Part shown: piece by piece, positions 6,928-13,522 of the stretch
Layout: each line of letters starts with the position of its first letter
Position numbering within the stretch: the first letter of the stretch is position 1
Origin: Nitrospinota bacterium
GTDB lineage: Bacteria; Tectomicrobia; Entotheonellia; J063
Reading direction: 5' to 3'
Assembly (NCBI GenBank): GCA_003696125.1
Contig: RFHZ01000270.1
Span: 1-16,385, forward strand
DNA length: 16,385 nt
Made by a program: the position numbers and the translations under genes
The notes under the pieces: model-generated
Seen by the model: the letters and a program-made list of their open reading frames with translations, nothing else
Told to the model about the DNA's origin: nothing
Database searches by the model: none

Positions 6928-8565
6928 ATGAATGGGGTCTATATCGCCGGTGTGGGGATGACCCGTTTTGGCAAGACACAGGATTCCCTCCGTACCCTTC
7001 TGACTCGGGCGGCACAGCAGGCGGTAGGAGATCCAGACCGGTTTGCCACCATCGATGCCGTCTATGTTGGGGTCATGAACGCCGAGGAGTTTACGGGGGA
7101 AGGAAACATCGCCACCGCCATAGTCGATCATCTCGGGCTGTATGGGGTGCCCGCCTTCCGTATCGAGACCGCTTCCTCCACAGGAGCCGCTGCCCTGCAT
7201 GCCGCCTTTTATGCCCTGACCTCGGGACATTTCCGCAATATCCTGGTGCTGGCCGGTGAGAAGATGACCCACCTGCACACGGCCAGGACGACCAAGATCC
7301 TGGCCGAGGTGATCGAGTTGTATGAGCGTAACTGTGGTGCCTCTATGCCGGCACTGGCCGCGATGATTACCCAGCGGTATATGAGTCAGTACAAGATCTC
7401 CCTCCCCCATATGCAGCGCATCCTTTCCGCCGTAGCCATCAAGAACCATTACAACGGGAGCCTCAATCCCTACGCCCAGTTTCAGAAGGAGATTACCCGG
7501 GAGAAGTATCTGGAGAGCCGGGAGATCTCTTCCCCGCTGCGCCTGTACGACTGCGCCCCTATCACCGATGGGGCGGCTGCCGTGGTCCTGACGACGGATA
7601 AGACCGATATTCGTATCATCGGGGTAGGCCAGGGGACTGATACCCTGGGGATCCGCTTCCGGGATTCCTTCACCTCGTTCCGCTCCACCCAGCTGGCGGC
7701 GAAAAGGGCCTACTCCATGGCCCAGATTACTCCCAAGGAGGTCGATTTTGCCGAGGTCCATGACGCCTTTACCACCTTTGAGATCATCGGGACGGAAGAC
7801 CTGGGGTTCTTTCCCCCTGGTAAAGGGGGGCGGGCGGTAGAAAAGGGGCTGACCGCGCTGGATGGGGAGTTGCCGATCAACGCTTCTGGCGGCCTGAAAG
7901 CCCGGGGACACCCGGTCGGAGCCTCGGGACTGGCGCAGATTGTCGAGATCGTCTGGCAGATGCGGGGCGAGGTGGACGAGCGACGGCAACTGAAGAAGAC
8001 CAACGTGGGATTGGCCCAGAGCATCGGTGGACTGGGGAACAACAACTTCGTCACCATCTTGGAGCGGACGGATCGGCAGAAGGTTCAGGTGCAGGGCTGG
8101 GAGAACGCCTATCCCTTCCCCCTGGAACTTCCCCCCCGTCCCAAGCGGGACCCGGAGAGTGCGACCAAAGAGGGACGGCTGGAGACCTTTACCATCCTCT
8201 ACACCACCCCTGAGGGGTTCCCCTCCCCTTTGCAGATAGGGCTGGTCGAGGATGATGAAGGCCATGTGCTGCTGGCCCGCTCCCGCCGGGTGGAGAACCT
8301 GAAGGTCGGTACCCGGGTCATCATCACCAAGATCGGGGATACCTACTACTACTTTACCCGCAGTAGTTTTGATAAGTTCCGTATCATCGGGAAGAAGAAG
8401 TTCCGTGATCTCACCCACAATGAGCTGGTGCGGAGTTTTCAAAGCAAAGTGCGCAGTGATTTGCGGCGGTTGAAACGCGAGCTGTGGGATTACAGGCAAA
8501 GCCGCAGATTACAGGGAGGACCGGAAGGCGAACTCACGGTGGAGGAGAAGGATGCATGCAAGTGA
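6928..8565 (+). CDS. SCP2-type thiolase-like protein fused to a C-terminal DUF35 OB-fold domain, catalytic cysteines absent
   Basis: 545 residues in three parts. Residues 1-380 are an SCP2/archaeal-type thiolase fold: VYIAGVGMTRFGK at the start, YDCAPITDGAAA (207-218), EVHDAF (276-281), NASGGLKARGHPVGASG (318-334). Residues about 415-478 match a DUF35 OB-fold (PLQIGLVEDDEGHVLLA, then LKVGTRVIITKIGD). The Cys-rich zinc ribbon that often precedes such domains is absent. Residues 479-545 are a Lys/Arg-rich helical tail. In ordinary family members the nucleophile Cys lies in an EAACASG-like motif; here the motif is ETASSTG, with Ser83. The HDCF Cys is Ala280. His278 and His328 remain. A standard thiolase reaction is therefore doubtful. 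A C-C lyase (aldolase-like) or acyl-CoA binding role is inferred. AGAGGA lies seven bases before ATG. Separate thiolase and DUF35 partners are common; one chain is less usual. Confidence 0.85.
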   Translation: MNGVYIAGVGMTRFGKTQDSLRTLLTRAAQQAVGDPDRFATIDAVYVGVMNAEEFTGEGNIATAIVDHLGLYGVPAFRIETASSTGAAALHAAFYALTSGHFRNILVLAGEKMTHLHTARTTKILAEVIELYERNCGASMPALAAMITQRYMSQYKISLPHMQRILSAVAIKNHYNGSLNPYAQFQKEITREKYLESREISSPLRLYDCAPITDGAAAVVLTTDKTDIRIIGVGQGTDTLGIRFRDSFTSFRSTQLAAKRAYSMAQITPKEVDFAEVHDAFTTFEIIGTEDLGFFPPGKGGRAVEKGLTALDGELPINASGGLKARGHPVGASGLAQIVEIVWQMRGEVDERRQLKKTNVGLAQSIGGLGNNNFVTILERTDRQKVQVQGWENAYPFPLELPPRPKRDPESATKEGRLETFTILYTTPEGFPSPLQIGLVEDDEGHVLLARSRRVENLKVGTRVIITKIGDTYYYFTRSSFDKFRIIGKKKFRDLTHNELVRSFQSKVRSDLRRLKRELWDYRQSRRLQGGPEGELTVEEKDACK

Positions 8566-8969
8566 GGTGCGCTTTTTACGGCCTGGCCAACCAAGCTGGC
8601 AAAACTGAACTCCTCATCGAAGAAGAATGCCTGCGGGTGGGAGAACGCCTGCAATATAACGGAGAGCTCTATGTGATCCTCTCTGTCTGCACTGAAGGGG
8701 ACAGGTTTCACGCCAACGTGGCTTTAGAGAGTAGCCGGCGGGCTCCGCTGGCAGGGCAGAGGCAGGTTGTCTGGTCAGATGGGGTGCGTCGTCCTTCCTG
8801 GGGGAGGAGAGGCGAGAGAGGACAAGGGGAGGGGGAGCGGAGGACAGAGGAGTTGCGTGAACAGCTTTTGCAGGCGGAGGAGCGCCTTCAAGCGTTGCTG
8901 GCAGAGCGGGAGGAGTACGCAGAGCGTCTGGAAAAGCTGATTCAGCAGCTTGAGAGCCTCCACGAATAG
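8556..8969 (+). CDS. Hypothetical protein with a small N-terminal domain and C-terminal coiled coil
   Basis: 137 residues; I do not recognise the family. I chose ATG 8556 because it overlaps the thiolase-DUF35 stop by ten bases and follows GGAGGAGAAGG (8541-8551). Starting at 8484 in the same frame would give a longer overlap and an atypical Arg-rich lead. Residues 1-60 look like a compact beta-rich domain (RCAFYGL, GERLQYNGELYVILSVCTEG, HANVALES) with three Cys that form no obvious metal site. Residues 62-92 are a basic, Gly/Arg-rich linker. Residues 93-136 are a strong coiled coil with Leu at heptad positions (LREQLLQAEERLQALLAERE and onward). There is no signal peptide, so it is cytoplasmic. 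Its coupling to the fusion gene suggests a partner or scaffold role, which is inference only. Confidence 0.7.
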   Translation: MQVRCAFYGLANQAGKTELLIEEECLRVGERLQYNGELYVILSVCTEGDRFHANVALESSRRAPLAGQRQVVWSDGVRRPSWGRRGERGQGEGERRTEELREQLLQAEERLQALLAEREEYAERLEKLIQQLESLHE

Positions 8970-9038
8970 CGCAAAGCTTGGGTAATGAAGAGGGCTCCTT
9001 TCCCCAAGAGAGGTGAAGGAGAGGGTAGGGAGAGAGTG

Positions 9039-9524
9039 ATGTTTTCACAAAAGTTTCAGGAGCTAGAAGAGAAGATCAAGAAGACGGCAGAACTGGTTTC
9101 CCGCCTCAAGCAGGAAAAGCGGGAGTTAGAGAGGAAGCTGCAGGCTGCCGAACAGAAGATCGTAGAGCTCGAAGCAGAGATCAGACGTCTCCACTATGAG
9201 GCAGAAAGGCGTGCCTCTGTCAGCCCTATGTCCCAGCCTTCCCAGACGCGGAACGATGACCAGCCGCATCAAGAGATCCGCCGACTCCAGGAGCGTATTG
9301 CCCGGGAGAGTGGAAACTATCGTGCCTATTTTGACCTGGGAGCTCTCTACGAGAAGCTGGGCTTCTATGAGAAGGCGATCCAGGAATATCGGAAAGCCTT
9401 ACAGATCAACCCGGACTTCCTGGAGGCTACCGAGCATCTCGCTTTTCTCCTGGAAAAGCTCAATCGTGATCACGAAGCTTCTCCTCTCTGGGATCGTATC
9501 CTCTCCCTCAAAAAGCGCCTCTGA
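9039..9524 (+). CDS. ZapB-like coiled coil / TPR protein
   Basis: 161 residues from ATG 9039. That start follows a long purine-rich ribosome site (GGTAGGGAGAGAG) and begins directly with a coiled coil, MFSQKFQELEEKI, like small ZapB-type cell-division proteins. An in-frame ATG at 8985 would add 18 Arg/Lys-rich residues that look like translated Shine-Dalgarno sequence, so I reject it. Residues 1-57 are coiled coil with repeating Leu/Ile. Residues 58-78 are a polar linker. Residues 94-161 are two TPR repeats: AYFDLGALYEKLGFYEKAI and onward with the NPDF end, then EATEHLAFLLEKL. The protein is cytoplasmic, likely an oligomerising adaptor. It lies 69 bases after the preceding coiled-coil gene on the same strand and is probably the last gene of that unit. 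The function is unknown. Confidence 0.78.
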   Translation: MFSQKFQELEEKIKKTAELVSRLKQEKRELERKLQAAEQKIVELEAEIRRLHYEAERRASVSPMSQPSQTRNDDQPHQEIRRLQERIARESGNYRAYFDLGALYEKLGFYEKAIQEYRKALQINPDFLEATEHLAFLLEKLNRDHEASPLWDRILSLKKRL

Positions 9525-9553
9525 GAGAGGGGTACCGGTCTCCTCCGGTCGTC

Positions 9554-10210
9554 TCACTTCTCCTGGGAAGAGGCAGAGGGTTGAGCCTGGGCAAAGGTTG
9601 CCAGGAGGTCTTGTGCCGCCTGCTCCGGGTCAGGGGCGGCCATAACAGCCGAGATCACGGCAAACCCCTCTACTCCGGTCGCCGCTATGGAACCGACATT
9701 GTGAACCTTTATCCCCCCGATGGCGTAGAGCGGGATCGAGATGGCTCTGTGGACCTCCTGCAAGGCCTCTATCCCTACCGGTTTCCCGTACCGGGCTTTG
9801 GAGGGAGTAAAGAAGACCGGGCCGAACAGGAGAAAGTCGGCTCCTTCTGCTTGAGCTGCCCGGGCTTCGGCCAGAGAGTGGGTAGAGACCCCGATCAGCT
9901 TGTGGGGACCGATGAGCCTTCTGGCTACAGCCGGCGGCAGGCTATGCCCCCCGAGATGGACGCCGTCTGCCTCCACGGCCAGGGCAATATCGATCCGATC
10001 GTTGACCAGGAGAAGGGCCTGATAGCGGGAAGTAAGTGCCCGCAGTTGTACGGCTAACCGGTACAGCTCCCGGCTGCTGAGGTCCTTTTCCCGCAACTGA
10101 ACCGCCCGCACTCCCCCTTGCAAGGCCGGTTCTACGACCTGGACCAGTTCCCGTCCTTGCGTTTGCCTGCGATCCGTTACCAGGTAGAGGGGGGAGGGTA
10201 GAGCAGGCAT
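9554..10210 (-). CDS. thiE: Thiamine-phosphate synthase ThiE
   Basis: 218 residues. ThiE couples hydroxymethylpyrimidine diphosphate with thiazole phosphate to give thiamine phosphate and pyrophosphate in the cytosol. The TIM-barrel motifs are all present in order: LYLVTDRR (8-15), VQLREKDLS (37-45), LLVNDR (67-72), DGVHLGG (82-88), IGVSTHS (106-112), FGPVFFTPSK (129-138) and YAIGGI (162-167). The start is ATG 10208-10210, with GAAGG about ten bases upstream and 19 bases after the thiG stop. It is the last gene of the TPP-riboswitch operon thiS-thiG-thiE. The last dozen residues are a loose Gln/Ser/Ala-rich tail. Its 3' end faces the TPR gene across 29 bases with no obvious T-run terminator. 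Confidence 0.96.
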   Translation of the reverse strand: MPALPSPLYLVTDRRQTQGRELVQVVEPALQGGVRAVQLREKDLSSRELYRLAVQLRALTSRYQALLLVNDRIDIALAVEADGVHLGGHSLPPAVARRLIGPHKLIGVSTHSLAEARAAQAEGADFLLFGPVFFTPSKARYGKPVGIEALQEVHRAISIPLYAIGGIKVHNVGSIAATGVEGFAVISAVMAAPDPEQAAQDLLATFAQAQPSASSQEK

Positions 10211-10229
10211 GAAAGCACCTTCTCCCTTC

Positions 10230-11024
<795 letters not shown>

Positions 11025-11225
11025 TTATCCCCCCTGGACCGGATGGACGATCTCAATCGTATCCCCTTCCTGGATGGTTGTGGTGAGATACGCCGTTTTG
11101 GGGACGATCTCTCTGTTCACGGCAACAGCGATAAAGGGGGATCGGATGCCGAGGTCCTCCAGCAACTCGGTAATGGTGATATTCTCCCGAACCTCCTGCA
11201 TTTCCCCATTAATCCGTACCTTCAT
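11025..11225 (-). CDS. thiS: Sulfur carrier protein ThiS
   Basis: 66 residues. A ubiquitin-like beta-grasp protein that ends in Gly-Gly (65-66), the tail that is adenylated and turned into a thiocarboxylate to donate sulfur to ThiG. The start MKVRINGEMQEV, the core ITITELLEDLGI and the end EGDTIEIVHPVQGG are typical. An AGGGGG-like ribosome site lies about eight bases before ATG. It is the first gene after the TPP riboswitch and its terminator. The adenylating enzyme ThiF is not present in the window and must be elsewhere or replaced by another E1-like enzyme. Confidence 0.96.
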   Translation of the reverse strand: MKVRINGEMQEVRENITITELLEDLGIRSPFIAVAVNREIVPKTAYLTTTIQEGDTIEIVHPVQGG

Positions 11226-11257
11226 GCCGCGATACCCCCTTTTCCTCTTTCTCTGCG

Positions 11258-11296
11258 AAAAAAGGCCGTCCCCTTGTCCATGGGTGACGGCCTTTT
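11258..11296 (-). terminator. Rho-independent terminator: expression platform of the TPP riboswitch
   Basis: On the minus strand, AAAAGGCCGTC (11286-11296) pairs perfectly with GACGGCCTTTT (11260-11270), and the stem can extend inward by CCC/GGG around a bulged A. The 3' arm runs into six T (11258-11263). It sits between the riboswitch and thiS, 33 bases before the ATG, so it should stop transcription when TPP is bound. A competing hairpin, CTTTTC-GGAA-GAAAAG (plus positions 11292-11307), uses the foot of the terminator's 5' arm and may be part of the antitermination state. Confidence 0.9.
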
Positions 11297-11343
11297 CTTC
11301 CGAAAAGAGAACGCTCTGGAATACACAATAGAGATCGTTCCTG

Positions 11344-11435
11344 CCGCTTTCCCTACGCTGGTATTACCCAGATCAGGTTCAAGGGGTTACCACTACCCTG
11401 TGTAGTTGGTTCTCAGAGATCCACTCCCCCAGCGG
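11344..11435 (-). ncRNA. TPP riboswitch (THI element)
   Basis: The minus strand carries the conserved core: CTGAGA (plus 11411-11416), then CTTGAACCTGATCTGG, then GTAATACCAGCGTAGGGAA. The ends CCGCT (11431-11435) and AGCGG (11344-11348) close helix P1. A variable P3 arm (CTACACAGGGTAG) lies between the two core halves. The element binds thiamine diphosphate. Here it lies downstream of a good promoter and upstream of an intrinsic terminator before thiS, so it should act by transcription termination. Confidence 0.95.
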
Positions 11436-11469
11436 ACTTTTTTCGTATTCTGTCTGGTCACTCCATTAC

Positions 11470-11498
11470 ATGATACCTGTTTCCGGGGGAGAGGTCAA
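11470..11498 (-). promoter_or_regulatory. Promoter of the thiS-thiG-thiE operon
   Basis: On the minus strand TTGACC (11493-11498) is followed by a 17-bp spacer and TATCAT (11470-11475). Transcription would begin near 11463, about 28 bases before the riboswitch P1 helix, exactly where a riboswitch promoter is expected. Confidence 0.72.
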
Positions 11499-11531
11499 GA
11501 GAATTCCTGTCTGGGCATTGCTCTCCCCTCG

Positions 11532-11540
11532 TGTTATAAT
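11532..11540 (+). promoter_or_regulatory. Candidate upstream promoter (extended -10) for the RNase E/G operon
   Basis: TGTTATAAT is a perfect -10 (TATAAT, 11535-11540) with an upstream TG as in extended -10 promoters. No convincing -35 lies 16-18 bases upstream. It would give a leader of about 200 bases. It lies divergent to the thi promoter. Confidence 0.4.
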
Positions 11541-11617
11541 ATGGACGAAGAGGTTTGAGATCCGAACTCTTGAGCAAGGTGAGGGGGGAATCGGCAGCTT
11601 TAGTATAGGGCATAGAC

Positions 11618-11647
11618 TTGCAGCAAGGGGAGTTTTGTGTATATAAT
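11618..11647 (+). promoter_or_regulatory. Candidate proximal promoter for the RNase E/G operon
   Basis: TTGCAG (11618-11623), an 18-bp spacer and a perfect TATAAT (11642-11647). Transcription would start near 11654, leaving a structured leader of about 95 bases before the ATG at 11749. The 300 or so bases between the riboswitch and this gene hold only regulatory sequence; I see no gene there. Confidence 0.58.
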
Positions 11648-11674
11648 AGCCAGAAACAGGCTGCTTGCGAGATA

Positions 11675-11704
11675 TTTGGTCACCAGGGAGTGGTGGATGC
11701 CAAA
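11675..11704 (+). promoter_or_regulatory. Hairpin in the RNase E/G gene leader
   Basis: A two-part stem: TTTGG pairs with CCAAA, and inside it CACCA pairs with TGGTG around a GGGAG loop. The left strand contains GGTCACCA, which recurs at 11737-11744 overlapping the probable ribosome site (AGAGG). The TGGTG strand could therefore pair with either copy. Leader hairpins mediate feedback control of rne in Escherichia coli; the same role here is inference. Confidence 0.4.
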
Positions 11705-11748
11705 ATACACTCTCCCATCCTTAACCAGTGTGTAGAGGTCACCATATT

Positions 11749-13458
11749 ATGCCGAAGAAAAAGATGCTTATCAATGCCCTAGAGGCCGAAGAGAGCCGTG
11801 TCGCCATCGTCGTCGATGGGGTACTCCAGGAGTTTGGTCTCCAGACATGCACCAAAGAGCAGATAAAAGGGAACATTTACAAGGGGGTTGTGGTCAAGGT
11901 GGAGCCTTCCCTGCAGGCCGCGTTTGTCGATTATGGGGGACAGCGAGCCGGTTTTCTGCCCCTGGATGAGGTGCATCCCCAGTACTACCCGGAGGGGATC
12001 GGCAAGGGGACCAAACGCAGGAAGGTGCGCATTCAGGACGTCTTGCAGAAGAATCAACACCTCCTGGTGCAGGTGGTCAAGGAGGAGATCGGGAGCAAAG
12101 GAGCCGGCCTGAGTACCTATATCTCCCTCCCCGGTCGCTACCTGGTGCTGATGCCTGGCAATGACAAGACCGGGGTCTCGCGTAAGATCGAGGATGAAGC
12201 CCAGCGCAAACGCCTGAAGGAGATCGTCTCGCAACTGGCTCCCCCGGCCGGCATGGGGGTGATTGTCCGTACCGCTGGAGAGAAGCGGAAAAAGAGTGAG
12301 CTGGCCCGTGACCTGAACTACCTGCTCCGCCTCTGGGAGAGCATCCAGGAGAAGAGCCAAGCCCAACCCGCCCCTTCCCTGATCTATCAGGAGAGCGACC
12401 TCGTTATTCAGACCATCCGCGACTATTTTACCCCGGATATCGAAGAAGTCCTGGTCGATAATCGAGAGATCTACCGCAAGGCCAAGGAGTTCTTCCGGCA
12501 GGTCATGCCCCACTACCAGCGACGGGTAAAGCTCTATCGAGAGCGGCGTCCCATCTTCTCCAAATATCAACTGGAAGAGCAGATTGAAACCATCTACCAG
12601 AACCGGGTGACCCTGAAATCGGGTGCCTATCTGGTCATCGACCCGACCGAAGCCTTGGTGGCCATCGATGTGAACTCTGGCCGCTCAACCAAGGAGAAGG
12701 ATGTGGAAGAGACCGCCTTCCGTACCAACCTGGAGGCGGCAGAGGAGATTGCCCGCCAGTTGCGTCTGCGCGACCTGGGGGGGCTGGTGGTCATCGACTT
12801 TATCGATATGAAAGAGCAGAAACACCGGCGGGAAGTGGAGAAGGTGTTGAAGAACGCCCTGAAAGAGGATAAGGCCCGCGTAAAGCTCTCCCGGATCTCG
12901 AGCTTCGGCCTGCTGGAACTCTCCCGCCAGCGCCTCCGCTCTGCCATTGTGGAGGGAACCTTTCGTCCCTGCCCGTACTGTGAAGGGAGCGGCATGGTAA
13001 AATCTACGGTCTCTTTTGCCCTCAGCATCCTGCGCAAGATGCAGGCGGGAGCGGTGCGGGGCAATACCATTGCCATTAAGGCGGTTCTCCCACTCGACGT
13101 GGCCACCTACCTCCTCAACCAGAAACGGGAGGCTTTGCTTAACCTGGAACGTACCTACCACCTGTCTATCTATGTCACGGCCCACCCCGGAATGACGAGT
13201 AACGCCTACGAACTCGAGTTTATCAAGAAAGAATCGACAGAGAAGGAGAGCAAAGGGAAGAAGGAGTCCCCTGCTCCCCTGCAACCTACGGAGAATGGCC
13301 AGGGGGAAGCGGTGCAGGTAGTCAAGCAACTGGTTCTCTATACCGAGGATGAAATCAAAAAACCGCAGGGAGCCGATGCCGACCAGATCTCTGCTCCGGC
13401 AGAGCCTCCTCTTGACCCGACCCCTCTGGACGAGGAGAGAGAGGAGGTCAAGGGGTAG
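11749..13458 (+). CDS. rng: Ribonuclease E/G family endoribonuclease
   Basis: 569 residues from ATG 11749; AGAGG lies about ten bases upstream. An in-frame ATG at 11728 would add seven residues and ignores that site. RNase E/G cleaves single-stranded RNA with a preference for 5'-monophosphate ends in mRNA decay and rRNA maturation. An S1 domain lies near 38-125 (GNIYKGVVVKVEPSLQAAFVDYG). The DNase-I-like catalytic part has VAIDVNSG with Asp307 and VVIDFIDM with Asp350, the two metal ligands. The zinc-link Cys408 and Cys411 (CPYCEGSG) join two protomers. Residues 493-569 form a Lys/Glu/Pro-rich tail longer than that of E. coli RNase G but far shorter than the E. coli RNase E scaffold. It precedes a protease gene by 64 bases. 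RNase G versus short RNase E cannot be settled. Confidence 0.93.
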   Translation: MPKKKMLINALEAEESRVAIVVDGVLQEFGLQTCTKEQIKGNIYKGVVVKVEPSLQAAFVDYGGQRAGFLPLDEVHPQYYPEGIGKGTKRRKVRIQDVLQKNQHLLVQVVKEEIGSKGAGLSTYISLPGRYLVLMPGNDKTGVSRKIEDEAQRKRLKEIVSQLAPPAGMGVIVRTAGEKRKKSELARDLNYLLRLWESIQEKSQAQPAPSLIYQESDLVIQTIRDYFTPDIEEVLVDNREIYRKAKEFFRQVMPHYQRRVKLYRERRPIFSKYQLEEQIETIYQNRVTLKSGAYLVIDPTEALVAIDVNSGRSTKEKDVEETAFRTNLEAAEEIARQLRLRDLGGLVVIDFIDMKEQKHRREVEKVLKNALKEDKARVKLSRISSFGLLELSRQRLRSAIVEGTFRPCPYCEGSGMVKSTVSFALSILRKMQAGAVRGNTIAIKAVLPLDVATYLLNQKREALLNLERTYHLSIYVTAHPGMTSNAYELEFIKKESTEKESKGKKESPAPLQPTENGQGEAVQVVKQLVLYTEDEIKKPQGADADQISAPAEPPLDPTPLDEEREEVKG

Positions 13459-13522
13459 AGCAAGGGGGGACGGCGGAAGCGACTGCTAGAGACGCCGTAC
13501 AGGGTGGTGTAAGGAGGAAGGG

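Noticed and set aside
6778-8499. A 573-codon open frame on the minus strand opposite the thiolase-DUF35 gene
   Set aside because: It is a mirror frame created by GC-rich codons of the real gene. Its product is Gly/Asp/His/Leu-rich without recognisable domains, and it also runs into the dppF end and the promoter region.
8985-9038. Eighteen-residue N-terminal extension of the TPR protein
   Set aside because: The extension is translated ribosome-site-like purine sequence (Arg/Glu/Gly) and lacks its own ribosome site; the coiled coil starts cleanly at 9039.
9534-9549. ACCGG-6-CCGGT hairpin between the convergent TPR and thiE genes as a bidirectional terminator
   Set aside because: The stem is only five base pairs and no T-run follows on either strand.
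13470-13498. ACGGCG/CGCCGT inverted repeat between the RNase and protease genes
   Set aside because: Six-bp arms with a 17-base loop and no T-run; compatible with chance in GC-rich DNA.
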